A stretch of 64,000 bases of DNA from Parvibacillus sp035426385 (GCA_035426385.1 DAOLZQ010000002.1:43321-107320); one strand, 5' to 3'; shown: positions 26,933 to 35,757, numbered from the stretch's first letter. Program-made: numbers and translations. Notes: a model not told the origin generated them from the letters alone.

Positions 26933-28753
26933 ATGATGCGCATTTCGTCTATCGTACTATTGATATCTTCAGTTTGCTGCTTCCGACTTGCCGCCCAGCC
27001 CTCAAATGATAAGTGCGCTAATGCGTATTATATTTCCCAACCTTCACTTTGGTGTAGTAACGTGGCTAGTTTTACAACTATCAAAGCTACTGCAGATTCC
27101 GGACCTACGACATCTTGCTTTACATCAGCGGGTGGCGATGTTTGGTTCAGGTTCATTGCCTCTGCTCCGGATGTATTGATTAAGATCATATCTCCTGCTA
27201 TTGATTTCGCCGCCGCATTGTATCAGGGGGATTGTAGTCAATTTTTTGAAGTAGCTTGTAACAAAAATGCCATAAATCATTCCGTTGCCTTATATCACTC
27301 TCAACTTTTGGTAGGCAAATCTTATTTGATCCGAGTCAAAGCGCAAAACTTATTGGGTGGCGATTTTCAGATATGTATCAACAATTATTATCCACAGCCT
27401 GTACAAGGCGCTGACTGTATTACTGCGTTTAGATTATGCGATAAGAATCCCTTTACCTCTGCCGGTATCTTTGGATATGGAAATATAAAGGAAATGCAGG
27501 AAGGTGTCTGTTTTTCCAGTCAGCCCGGGGTGTCACCTGAAAGTAACAGTATATGGTACAAATGGATCTGTAAAGATTCAGGTACACTTACTCTGGATTT
27601 AATTCCTCTGGTGCCAAATGATGACATTGATTTTATTATCTACAAGCTTGACATGGGAATCAACTCCTGTCAGAAATCAATAATCAGATGTATGGCTACC
27701 GGAGTCATTACTTCGAACTGTGGTAATGGTAATGAATGCTGTGGACCTACGGGACTCCGAGACGGAGAAACAGATATATCTGAACCGGCAGGATGTTCAT
27801 CTGGACAAAACAATTACTTAAAGCCAATTGAAATGAAGGCCGGAGAATCGTATATCTTGGTAATTAATAATTATACTTCACAGAATAATCAGGTCACTGT
27901 GAGCTTTGGAGGCTCAGGGACTTTTGCGGGGTTGAAGCCTGAATTTACCTTCGAGACTAGAGGAGATACCTTGTGCCGTTTGGACACTTTGCACCTGATT
28001 GATAAGACTAAAGACTATCCCTTTAAGATTTCAAACAGCCATTTTAATTTCTACAGTGATTCTGTAAAAGTTTTGACTGCTGATTCGACTTACATTCAAT
28101 ATCAAACTTCAGGTAAGAAAAAAATTGAATTAATCGTGCAGGATGAAGTGGGTTGTATCTCAAGGGTAACTGATAGTGTCTATGTAAAATGCTGCGGAGG
28201 AGACCTATATGCCAACATCACAGAACTGCCGAATGTAACACCGGGAGAGAGCCTCCTCCCCATACTGGATGAAGTAATCGGTCTAGAAGGTAATCAGAGA
28301 AGCTATCAATGGATGCCTCCACAGTTGTTTGATTGTGACACTTGTTCTACACCTGTGTTAATAGCCCCGGATTCTTCACAATGGATATATGTAATGATCA
28401 GTGATGAGAGAGGATGTGTTGTGAGAGATAGCATAGCACTGAGTATTGAGACTCCATTAAAGGACTATAAGATATTCTTACCCAATGCATTTACACCCAA
28501 TCATGATGGTGTTAATGATTATTTCAAAATTGCAGCCGGCTCAGAGTTTGTCAAAATAGTCAGTTTTGCGGTATTTAACAGATGGGGCGCTTGCGTATAT
28601 GAGGAAAAAGACCATTTAGTGGGTGATCATATAGGCTGGGATGGCAAATTCAAGGGTAAAGAGTGCAGTAGTGGAACTTATGTATGGGTAACAATCATCG
28701 AATTAGCGAGTAAGAAAAGAATATTGTATAAAGGATCCGTAACGCTATTATGA
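26933..28753 (+). CDS. T9SS type B surface protein, copy 2 (paralogue)
   Basis: 606-residue paralogue of the previous gene, starting 4 bases after it. The same order is seen: signal peptide (to LAAQ), PPC-like domains with GDVWFRF and NSIWYKWIC, a degenerate PKD-like domain, and a type B sorting domain with IFLPNAFTPNHDGVNDYF, NRWGACVYE and GWDGKFKGK. It carries an extra Cys-rich insert (CGNGNECCGPTG) near residue 265. The two surface proteins probably form part of one surface system. The target is unknown. Confidence 0.9.
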   Translation: MMRISSIVLLISSVCCFRLAAQPSNDKCANAYYISQPSLWCSNVASFTTIKATADSGPTTSCFTSAGGDVWFRFIASAPDVLIKIISPAIDFAAALYQGDCSQFFEVACNKNAINHSVALYHSQLLVGKSYLIRVKAQNLLGGDFQICINNYYPQPVQGADCITAFRLCDKNPFTSAGIFGYGNIKEMQEGVCFSSQPGVSPESNSIWYKWICKDSGTLTLDLIPLVPNDDIDFIIYKLDMGINSCQKSIIRCMATGVITSNCGNGNECCGPTGLRDGETDISEPAGCSSGQNNYLKPIEMKAGESYILVINNYTSQNNQVTVSFGGSGTFAGLKPEFTFETRGDTLCRLDTLHLIDKTKDYPFKISNSHFNFYSDSVKVLTADSTYIQYQTSGKKKIELIVQDEVGCISRVTDSVYVKCCGGDLYANITELPNVTPGESLLPILDEVIGLEGNQRSYQWMPPQLFDCDTCSTPVLIAPDSSQWIYVMISDERGCVVRDSIALSIETPLKDYKIFLPNAFTPNHDGVNDYFKIAAGSEFVKIVSFAVFNRWGACVYEEKDHLVGDHIGWDGKFKGKECSSGTYVWVTIIELASKKRILYKGSVTLL

Positions 28754-28770
28754 AAATTAATTCATTTGTA

Positions 28771-28778
28771 TATCTTTG
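28771..28778 (+). promoter_or_regulatory. -7-like element at the start of lptC
   Basis: TATCTTTG matches TAnnTTTG and overlaps the possible TTG start (28776). If used, lptC would start downstream, for example at GTG 28791. No -33 is clear. Confidence 0.3.
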
Positions 28779-29354
28779 AAGAGTAATCAGGTGCGCTTAA
28801 ATTTGAAATTGAATATCTTATTCTGCCTATCTGTGGCATTTTTCAGCGCTTGTGAAAATGACCTTAGCGAAGTTAACAGATTGACAGGAAGTGCTGAGAA
28901 AAGCATTGAGATCATCACTGATGTAGAGATACTGTATAGTGATTCGGCCCGAATGAAGGTTCGAATCACTGGTGATACTCTCATCCGATATCTGACGACA
29001 CCCAATGGACGGGATGTATTCCCACATGGAGTGAAATTCGAATTCTATAATGACAGCGGGCAAGTATCAAGCACTCTTACTGCAAAAAAAGCAGAACGAT
29101 TGATGAAAAAACAACAAGTCATTTGCTCAGATTCTGTATTGCTTAAAAGCGTCAATGGAGAAGAAATATTTACTAATGAGTTGATTTGGGACGAACCGAA
29201 GAAAATAGTCTTCACAGAAAAATTTGTAAGATTATCGAAACCAAATGAAGTCATTTATTCTTATGGGTTCAGATCCAATCAGGACTTTACCCGTTATGAG
29301 ATAAAAGCTGTTTCCGGTAAGTTGGATGGAGGGAAATTAAAAGAAGGATTTTAA
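28776..29354 (+). CDS. lptC: LPS export periplasmic protein LptC
   Basis: 192-residue bitopic or lipoprotein component of the Lpt bridge that carries lipopolysaccharide across the periplasm. A hydrophobic N-terminus ends FSACEN, a lipobox-like site, and the body has the LptC pattern DSARMKVRITGDTLIRY, FPHGVKFEFYNDSG and a strand region ending in GKLDGGKLKEGF. Start codon is uncertain: TTG 28776 or GTG 28791. The gene follows the T9SS-B pair and precedes carbonic anhydrase. Other lpt genes are absent here. Confidence 0.85.
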   Translation: MKSNQVRLNLKLNILFCLSVAFFSACENDLSEVNRLTGSAEKSIEIITDVEILYSDSARMKVRITGDTLIRYLTTPNGRDVFPHGVKFEFYNDSGQVSSTLTAKKAERLMKKQQVICSDSVLLKSVNGEEIFTNELIWDEPKKIVFTEKFVRLSKPNEVIYSYGFRSNQDFTRYEIKAVSGKLDGGKLKEGF

Positions 29355-29367
29355 AATTAATTTAAAT

Positions 29368-30039
29368 ATGAAAAGCAAACCGGATTCAGACTACTTAGAG
29401 TTATTTGAAAATAACAAAAATTGGGCCAGTCATTATTCTGCTGCCAATTCAAATGATCACGAGCGATTTTCAGTGGTAAATAGTCCAGACATATTGTTCA
29501 TTGGCTGCTGTGATAATCGTATTCCGGCAAGTACTTTAATGGGAATTGATCCGGGGAAGGTCATTGTCCATCGAAATATAGGCAATCAGGTCATATCCAT
29601 TGATGCTAATTCCATGGCTGTCATACACTACGCCATTGAGCACTTGAAAGTAAAAAGAATCATCGTGTGCGGACACTATGATTGTGGATGCATCAAAACA
29701 GCTATCAATCCCAAAGATTACGGAACTTTGAATTCATGGCTCAAGTCTATACGAGATGTATATAAGGAGCATAAGGTAGAACTAAATGAAATCGCAGATA
29801 AGGGCAAGCGCTTAGATAGGTTATCTGAACTTAATGTACTAGAGCAATGCGGAAACATTGCTAAGACAGCGGTAGTTCAAAATAATTTTAATGATTCCGG
29901 AATACCACAAGTCCATGGATGGATTTTCAATGCCTATGACGGAACTATAAAAGATTTAGGATTTGACTTTTCCGGAACTATTGATAAAATCCAACAAATT
30001 TATAGCCAAACAAGTGAATCATTTTTTGATGCTGAATAG
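29368..30039 (+). CDS. Beta-class carbonic anhydrase
   Basis: 223-residue enzyme that interconverts CO2 and bicarbonate. The zinc ligands are Cys47 (in CCDNR), His103 and Cys106 (HYDCGC), and the Asp49-Arg51 dyad is kept. VIVHRNIGNQV, normal for the family, follows the first motif. Length and motifs fit the beta class. It is 13 bases after lptC, likely on the same transcript; it is convergent with the gene at 30068. Confidence 0.95.
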   Translation: MKSKPDSDYLELFENNKNWASHYSAANSNDHERFSVVNSPDILFIGCCDNRIPASTLMGIDPGKVIVHRNIGNQVISIDANSMAVIHYAIEHLKVKRIIVCGHYDCGCIKTAINPKDYGTLNSWLKSIRDVYKEHKVELNEIADKGKRLDRLSELNVLEQCGNIAKTAVVQNNFNDSGIPQVHGWIFNAYDGTIKDLGFDFSGTIDKIQQIYSQTSESFFDAE

Positions 30040-30067
30040 TAAATAGGAAATTTAGAGATAAAGATTT

Positions 30068-30556
30068 TCAGACTAACTGTGCCATCCAGAAAGAATCCAT
30101 AGGTTTTAAAAATTCAGACCTTAAGTCATCCAGTTGATCAACTAATTTATCAAAAAATAAGGTTTTCGAAGTAATTTTATTCTCCTGAAGTGCAGTCTTT
30201 AACTCACCTTGTTTGATTAGTTTAACTACTCCGTCATCTAAGTATTGGAATACATTACGATTTAGAAAGTCAACTCCAAATTCAATATTAAGTGTAGAAA
30301 TAAAGCGATGCAATGTATCCATCGAACAGCCGCTGGATACTACAAAGCTATTATCTACAGCTATGATGGCAAACTGATTGTATAAAACCGTAGCACCACA
30401 TTTTAATTTATTATCATGACTGACCCAAGAAGACGCAAATTCATTGAGACGCTCTTCGAGCAGGCTAACATCACTTTCCTTTAATAAAGGATTGGGTGCA
30501 AAAATCCATACCTTGCTGTCAGGTGCAAGATCTGTTAATCCAACATCATTCCGCAT
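30068..30556 (-). CDS. Conserved Bacteroidota protein (often misnamed ABC transporter ATPase)
   Basis: 162-residue cytoplasmic protein with a distinctive pattern: SKVWIFAPN, an E-rich helix then FASSWVSHDN, and VVSSGCSMDTLHRF. I recall near-identical family members in Bacteroidota databases labelled ABC transporter ATPase, but there is no Walker A, signature or Walker B motif, so that label is wrong. Its single ordered Cys in SSGCSMD is notable. The gene lies 3 bases downstream of fabG on the same strand and is probably its operon partner. Function unknown. Confidence 0.75.
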   Translation of the reverse strand: MRNDVGLTDLAPDSKVWIFAPNPLLKESDVSLLEERLNEFASSWVSHDNKLKCGATVLYNQFAIIAVDNSFVVSSGCSMDTLHRFISTLNIEFGVDFLNRNVFQYLDDGVVKLIKQGELKTALQENKITSKTLFFDKLVDQLDDLRSEFLKPMDSFWMAQLV

Positions 30557-30559
30557 AAG

Positions 30560-31300
30560 TTACATATTTAGCCCACCACATACATTTAATACCTGACCAG
30601 TGATATAGGTGGACAAATCACTAGCCAGAAATACAGCTGCTTTGGAAACTTCCTCTGCCTCGCCAAATCTCTTCATCGGTATTTCAGATAGAAATGTACT
30701 CTTAGTCTTTTCATCCAGTTTGTGCGTCATCTCAGTGTTTATAAATCCGGGAGCAATGGCATTAAAACGGATATTCTTACTTCCCAATTCCTTAGACATT
30801 GATTTTGTAAACCCGATAAGACCTGCCTTCGAAGCAGCATAGTTTGACTGACCTGCATTTCCGGAGATTCCGACTACGCTGGACATATTTATTACACTTC
30901 CACCTGTACGTAACATGGGTTTAATGGCAAACTTAGTAAGGTTAAAAACTGATTTTAAGTTGGTATTGATCACATCATCCCACATCTGCTCACTCATGCG
31001 AAGCAATAAGCCATCTTTCGTGATTCCGGCATTATTTACCAGAATATCTAGCCCTCCAAAATCTGCAAGGACTTGAGCGATAAGTTTTTCAGCTTCACTT
31101 GTATTGGATGCATCTGACCGGTAAGCACGGACCGTACCCTGATGAGACAAATCACTAATCAGTTGATTCGCTGCCTCGGCAGAAGAATGGAATGTAAAGG
31201 CGACTGCGGCACCTTGTTCTGCAAACATACGGACTATTGATGCACCTATACCACGGGATCCACCTGTGACGAGAGCAATTTTACCTGCTAATAGTTTCAT
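30560..31300 (-). CDS. fabG: 3-oxoacyl-ACP reductase
   Basis: 246-residue NADPH-dependent SDR enzyme of the fatty acid elongation cycle. TGGSRGIG (residues 12-19) binds the cofactor, NNAG is at 89-92, and the catalytic set is Ser141, Tyr154, Lys158 (YAASKAG). INTEMT, usual for FabG, follows. It lies between the Omp28-like gene (4 bases upstream) and the small conserved protein (3 bases downstream). Generic SDR activity is possible, but the motifs fit FabG well. Confidence 0.93.
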   Translation of the reverse strand: MKLLAGKIALVTGGSRGIGASIVRMFAEQGAAVAFTFHSSAEAANQLISDLSHQGTVRAYRSDASNTSEAEKLIAQVLADFGGLDILVNNAGITKDGLLLRMSEQMWDDVINTNLKSVFNLTKFAIKPMLRTGGSVINMSSVVGISGNAGQSNYAASKAGLIGFTKSMSKELGSKNIRFNAIAPGFINTEMTHKLDEKTKSTFLSEIPMKRFGEAEEVSKAAVFLASDLSTYITGQVLNVCGGLNM

Positions 31301-31303
31301 AGG

Positions 31304-32317
31304 CTAGTTTACTATAAATTTTTTAGTAGCCGATTTTAAATTATCTGCTGAAATAACTTCGAGAAAATATATTCCTGGTACCATTTCATAAGTGAGAATG
31401 TCAGAAACAATCAGATTTCTTTTTTGCCAGGAATTGATAATCTCACCGGTTAAATTACGAATAATTAAGGATTCTAAAGGTTCCTTAATTAAGATATTTA
31501 TCCGATCGACAGCTGGTACAGGATAAATATCAACAGCCAAACTCATTTTATTTTGAAAACCGATAGCCACTGAATTACTTATTTCCGTGCGCTTGGATTC
31601 AAACACTTGGTTTGAAAGTGGGGATTGAATGAAGGCAGTATAATTAAAATCATTAGGTATCCAGTTGGCGACGTATGAAAAGTCAAAGGACTTTACTATC
31701 TCCTCACCCTTTGCTGTTCCAGCAGGAAATACAATTGATGTACCATTATCTTCAGCGAACTTCCTAAATACATTTAAATGTGTTGTTTCGCCATTCGGAG
31801 CAACATAAGAGACATTTTTCTCAGTTAGAGCTATAAAAAGATTAAGTTTTGTCGTAGTATCGATATTGTTTAGAGCAGTTATCCTCAAAGTGATCTTCTG
31901 TGTACTTGACTCCAGAAATTCAATTGAAAATTCAGCAGGCAATCTGATCGCATCTAAATAAGCCATGTCTGTGGGAAACTGCATCTTACTATAACCATCT
32001 ATTTGTGCTGACGGAGTACCCACAATATTGTATAAAAGTTGGCGTGCATCGCTTCCACTTTTACTGGCTATATATAATTCACAAGTTCTGTATGGAACTG
32101 CTATATAAAATGAAATCGGATTAACCTGGCCTTTGTATTTATCTAGTTTTCGATAAAATTCTACATTCTGAGCGGCACAAGCGGGACATCTGCTATTGGT
32201 AAAATGCTCCACTAAAGGTGTGTGAGTCTGACTTTGACCTCCAAAACTTAGAAAAAGAAAAAGTATAGTAAATGATTGTATGTATAATGACTTAGATATC
32301 AATCTTTTGTTCATCAT
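31304..32317 (-). CDS. Omp28-like protein with thioredoxin-like CPAC and T9SS type A tail
   Basis: 337-residue exported protein. A signal peptide ends GGQSQ; then THTPLVEHFTNSRCPAC begins a thioredoxin-like domain with CPAC, and GTPSAQIDGY fits the fold (cis-Pro loop). This is the Omp28-related pattern of Bacteroidota. The C-terminus is a type A sorting domain (VDIYPVPAVDRINIL ... GIYFLEV). It is likely secreted by T9SS and may act as an oxidoreductase. A -7/-33 promoter on the minus strand lies 40 bases upstream, and the gene heads the fabG operon. Confidence 0.82.
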   Translation of the reverse strand: MMNKRLISKSLYIQSFTILFLFLSFGGQSQTHTPLVEHFTNSRCPACAAQNVEFYRKLDKYKGQVNPISFYIAVPYRTCELYIASKSGSDARQLLYNIVGTPSAQIDGYSKMQFPTDMAYLDAIRLPAEFSIEFLESSTQKITLRITALNNIDTTTKLNLFIALTEKNVSYVAPNGETTHLNVFRKFAEDNGTSIVFPAGTAKGEEIVKSFDFSYVANWIPNDFNYTAFIQSPLSNQVFESKRTEISNSVAIGFQNKMSLAVDIYPVPAVDRINILIKEPLESLIIRNLTGEIINSWQKRNLIVSDILTYEMVPGIYFLEVISADNLKSATKKFIVN

Positions 32318-32356
32318 TAGGCCGCTTTATTAAAGATTTTATAGGATTATAAGTGG

Positions 32357-32384
32357 CAAAGTTAGTATTTTTGTGGACTTTCAA
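32357..32384 (-). promoter_or_regulatory. Promoter of the Omp28-fabG operon
   Basis: On the minus strand TTG (32384-32382), a 17-base spacer and TAACTTTG (32364-32357). This matches the Bacteroidota consensus and sits 40 bases from ATG 32317. It directly abuts the divergent terC -7 element. Confidence 0.6.
32366..32373 (+). promoter_or_regulatory. -7 promoter element of terC
   Basis: TATTTTTG followed by TG, a TAnnTTTG match, 36 bases before ATG 32410. It lies 1 base from the divergent -7 of the Omp28-fabG operon, so the two promoters probably compete or are co-regulated. Confidence 0.55.
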
Positions 32385-32409
32385 GATCATTACATTACAA
32401 AATTACTAT

Positions 32410-33285
32410 ATGTATATTCCTGATTTTCTGGATGTCAATGTGTGGATTAGCTTACTGACACTGACATTTCTTGAGATAGTATTGGGAGTGGATAACATCA
32501 TTTTCATATCACTTATTTCAGGAAAAATTGAAAAAGCACACAGAGCGCGAGTTACTCGCATTGGGCTTATGTTGGCTATGGTACTCAGAATTATCTTGCT
32601 ATTGGGGATAAGTGCCTTGATTGCAATGAAGAAGCCCTGGTTTGCAATCAATTGGGGTCCCATTGAAGGTATTTTTAACGGACAGAGTATTATTCTAATT
32701 TTAGGTGGCATATTTCTACTGTATAAAAGTACTTCTGAGATTCATCACAAACTGGAAGGCACAGAAGACCCACAATTTCGTTCCGGTGCTAAAAAAATGA
32801 ACTTTACGGCTGCGGTAGTTCAAATGACCTTAATCAACATAGTATTTAGCTTTGATTCAATACTCACGGCAGTTGGCATGACTAGCGGCCTTCCCGGGGC
32901 CTTAATCATTATGATTATTGCAGTAATCATTTCAGTAATAATTATGATGCTTTTTGCTACACCAGTCTCAAACTTTGTAAACGAACATCCTACGATTCAA
33001 ATGCTGGGACTTACTTTTCTTTTATTGATTGGGTTTATGTTGATTCTGGAAGGTAGCCACCTTGCTCATTTCAGAGTGGGGGAGCAGTTTGTAGGAAGTG
33101 TTCCCAAAGGTTATCTATATTTTGCCATTGCATTTTCACTTTTGGTTGAATTTTTTAATTTAAAGATGCGAAAGCGGCAACAACCGATCCAACTGCATGG
33201 TGCCCAGGAAGAAGCAGTAAAAGAAGGAATACTACCTTTACCAGAGACAATTATAGAATCATTATCTAATCAAAATAAAAAATGA
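32410..33285 (+). CDS. TerC family integral membrane protein
   Basis: 291-residue membrane protein with about seven hydrophobic segments. The TerC hallmark LEIVLGVDNIIFISLISGKI occurs near the N-terminus, and FSFDSILTAVGM carries a second acidic motif; both may bind Mn2+ since TerC relatives (Alx, MntE-like) affect manganese export. The start was taken as ATG 32410, after the promoter, giving MYIPDFLD. The stop overlaps the exonuclease ATG by 4 bases (ATGA). Specific role unproven. Confidence 0.9.
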   Translation: MYIPDFLDVNVWISLLTLTFLEIVLGVDNIIFISLISGKIEKAHRARVTRIGLMLAMVLRIILLLGISALIAMKKPWFAINWGPIEGIFNGQSIILILGGIFLLYKSTSEIHHKLEGTEDPQFRSGAKKMNFTAAVVQMTLINIVFSFDSILTAVGMTSGLPGALIIMIIAVIISVIIMMLFATPVSNFVNEHPTIQMLGLTFLLLIGFMLILEGSHLAHFRVGEQFVGSVPKGYLYFAIAFSLLVEFFNLKMRKRQQPIQLHGAQEEAVKEGILPLPETIIESLSNQNKK

Positions 33286-34094
33286 GTTTAAATCTCACCA
33301 ATGACATTTGTTTCTTCGACGTTGAGACTACAGGTCTAAATGTGATTAGAGACAGGATAATACAGATTGCTATTATACGGATTGATAAGGCCACCGGAAC
33401 CGAAAGTGAGTATTATAAACTTATCAATCCTGGACCTGTATTCATCTCTGATGAAGCCGCGTCAGTACATGGAATTACTAGTGAAATGGTTCGAAATAAA
33501 CCCACTTTTGATCAAGTTGCTAAGGAAATTTTTGATTTTATAGGTGATTCTGATCTCTCAGGATATAATTCCAATCGTTTTGACATCCCGATTTTGATGG
33601 AGGAATTTTCTAGAGCAGGTCTCCGATTTGAAATGGATAAACGCCGGACGATAGACGTGCAGCAGATATTTTATAAGATGGAGCCTCGGACACTGAAGGC
33701 TGCTTACAGATATTATTGCAAGAAGGAGATGGAAAATGCTCATGATGCTATGGTAGACGTCCGTGCTACCATGGAAGTTCTGTATAGCCAATTGGATCAT
33801 TATGAGGGTAAAGATATGATAGATGAAGACGGTAATTCTATTCCGTCGCCCGTCACTCGTAATCCGGACGACTTACACCGGTTTACAACAAACCTAAAGA
33901 CACTGGATGCCACCCAGCGGCTCAAATACAATCAAGATGGAGAAATCGTTTTTAACTTCGGAAAATATCTCGATCAGCCGGTAAAAGACGTTTTCAATAA
34001 AGAGAAAGGCTATTTTAATTGGATGCTCTCTAAGGACTTTTCACAACAAGTAAAAGATATTGTTACAAAAATACACAGAGAGATGCATGCTTAA
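33282..34094 (+). CDS. DnaQ/Exo-X-like 3'-5' exonuclease
   Basis: 270-residue DEDDh exonuclease. Motif I FFDVETTGLN (Asp13, Glu15), SGYNSNRFDIPILMEEF is motif II, and AHDAMVDVRATMEV is motif III with His and Asp. The C-terminal FNFGKYLDQPVKDVF segment matches the Exo-X/quorum-type tail found in some bacterial exonucleases. It may act as a proof-reading or repair nuclease. ATGA overlap with terC implies coupled translation. Its end overlaps the next lipoprotein gene by 8 bases. Confidence 0.9.
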   Translation: MSLNLTNDICFFDVETTGLNVIRDRIIQIAIIRIDKATGTESEYYKLINPGPVFISDEAASVHGITSEMVRNKPTFDQVAKEIFDFIGDSDLSGYNSNRFDIPILMEEFSRAGLRFEMDKRRTIDVQQIFYKMEPRTLKAAYRYYCKKEMENAHDAMVDVRATMEVLYSQLDHYEGKDMIDEDGNSIPSPVTRNPDDLHRFTTNLKTLDATQRLKYNQDGEIVFNFGKYLDQPVKDVFNKEKGYFNWMLSKDFSQQVKDIVTKIHREMHA

Positions 34095-34920
34095 ATTGAG
34101 TAGGGCTTGGCATCTATTTCCGCTATTGGCGACGATAGTTATGTTAATATCATGTGGCAAGCAAAATGAGGGATGTACCGATCCAAAGGCGTCAAATTTC
34201 GATGTTAGCGCAGATAAAAATTGCTGTTGTAAATACCCGAAATTTATCTTGGAGTTTAGTTTTCAGCACGACAAGGCCTCATACAATTATGGAACTGTAA
34301 GTAAACCTGCTGATACGCTGGAGGACGCAGGTCAAAATTCATTCCGCGTAAATGAAATAAAGTTTATGTTTTCTGATTTCGTGTTTCACTCGCTTGCGCA
34401 GTCTGACAAGTATTTTGATAAACGAATTAAATTTTATCTTAAGAATAATGAAGATAGTGTCCTCTCAGTGGATGATTATGTCAATCCTTCATTTAGTAAG
34501 ACTGATTTTGAGGCTTTCACTCTGAATAGTGAACAGACTTTCAATAGCCTGGAATTCACTATGGGGGGTGGTGATTCAATAGGACTTATTAACACATATT
34601 TACTCAGAAATACCAGTCATTCTTTATACCCAAAGGGAAATGTATTATGGGACTCTCTACAAATGCATTATCGGGCCGCGTACATCTCTATTACCACCTT
34701 ACCGGATAGTGTGGTGAGGAAGTACTATATAGATGTACCAAATTCACTGAAGTTTCAGTTTAATATAAGTGGAATTAAGCCAAAGGCAGGATTTGACCTA
34801 AATCTATTATTGAAAGTAAATATGAATCATTTATTCAATGAAATCAGCTGGCATGATGATTTAGAATCAGTGATTACTGAAAAACTTAGAACCAATCTCC
34901 CAGAAATATTTAAAGATTGA
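34087..34920 (+). CDS. MbnP-like lipoprotein, divergent paralogue
   Basis: 277-residue lipoprotein (lipobox around Cys23, LISC) with a Cys-rich start: GCTDPKASNF (the repeat common in Bacteroidota surface proteins) and NCCCKY at residues 45-50. The body follows the MbnP pattern: ILEFSFQHD, VNEIKFMFSDFVF, then SHSLYPKGNVLWDSL, which lines up with the STHPLSNLELYWAGW stretch of the next gene, though only the first Trp is kept. It starts within the end of the exonuclease gene. Function unknown; it may bind copper or another metal near the cell surface. Confidence 0.65.
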   Translation: MLKLSRAWHLFPLLATIVMLISCGKQNEGCTDPKASNFDVSADKNCCCKYPKFILEFSFQHDKASYNYGTVSKPADTLEDAGQNSFRVNEIKFMFSDFVFHSLAQSDKYFDKRIKFYLKNNEDSVLSVDDYVNPSFSKTDFEAFTLNSEQTFNSLEFTMGGGDSIGLINTYLLRNTSHSLYPKGNVLWDSLQMHYRAAYISITTLPDSVVRKYYIDVPNSLKFQFNISGIKPKAGFDLNLLLKVNMNHLFNEISWHDDLESVITEKLRTNLPEIFKD

Positions 34921-34948
34921 TTCGAAATTATTTAAGACTATTAAATGT

Positions 34949-34956
34949 TATATTTG
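34949..34956 (+). promoter_or_regulatory. -7 promoter element before mbnP
   Basis: TATATTTG, a TAnnTTTG match, 28 bases before ATG 34984. No clear -33. It suggests mbnP-mbnH can be expressed apart from the upstream gene. Confidence 0.5.
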
Positions 34957-34983
34957 TAAATTGCTAATATTCAAACAATTCTC

Positions 34984-35757
34984 ATGAGCAAACTAAGGTA
35001 TTTTTCACTCCTCTTTATGATTATATTTCTGGCGGGATGTCGCAAGGATGATGATCCCATATTGCCAAAACAGAAAGATCTTAAAGTACAATTTGTAGCC
35101 GAATATGATGGAAAACCATTGATATTTAATTCTTTGCTTAATTATGAATTCAATACCTATCTAAAGCTTAGTCGCCTTGACTATTTTATTAGCGACTTGG
35201 CACTAATGTCATCAAAAGACACCATTCTACTGAGAGATATTGGTTATTTGGACTTTACTAAAACCAACCGGGATGAAGCAACTGCTGCTAATGGAGTTGT
35301 GTGGACCATAAAAGATGTTCCTGTAGGTGACTACAATGCATTACGTATGGGCATAGGGGTGAACCCCAAGCTCAATGCTACTAAACCGGCAGATTATCCA
35401 AGCACACATCCACTTTCCAACTTGGAATTATATTGGGCAGGTTGGAATAGTTACATATTTAGCAGAATGGAAGGGAAAATAGATACGTTGTCTACAGGAT
35501 TATTTGCTACTGGCTTTACTTATCACACAGGAATGAATAATGTGTATAGGGAAGTTAATCTTCAGAGTGCTATGAAAATAGACCCAACTGTAGAAAATAA
35601 CACCATCACCATTCACTTGGATGTCAAAAAATTATTCTCTTCACCGGAAGGTTGGCTTGATATATTGGAGATTCAAGAGGCGCATGGTCCCGGTGATATG
35701 GCTACAGTACTTAAAATTGTTAACAATTATGCTACCGCGTTTAGTATTAAAAAATAA
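34984..35757 (+). CDS. mbnP: MbnP family copper-binding lipoprotein
   Basis: 257-residue lipoprotein; lipobox LAGC with Cys19. The body is the MbnP pattern: LKVQFVAEYDGKPL, KLSRLDYFISDLALMS, LELYWAGWNSYIFSRMEG with Trp151 and Trp154, and FTYHTGMNNVYREV with His181 and Met184, which could help bind copper. In characterised MbnP a Trp is oxidised to kynurenine by the di-heme partner MbnH and helps bind Cu(I). The next gene encodes the MbnH-type enzyme 4 bases on, which strengthens the call. Which Trp would be modified is not known here. Confidence 0.82.
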   Translation: MSKLRYFSLLFMIIFLAGCRKDDDPILPKQKDLKVQFVAEYDGKPLIFNSLLNYEFNTYLKLSRLDYFISDLALMSSKDTILLRDIGYLDFTKTNRDEATAANGVVWTIKDVPVGDYNALRMGIGVNPKLNATKPADYPSTHPLSNLELYWAGWNSYIFSRMEGKIDTLSTGLFATGFTYHTGMNNVYREVNLQSAMKIDPTVENNTITIHLDVKKLFSSPEGWLDILEIQEAHGPGDMATVLKIVNNYATAFSIKK

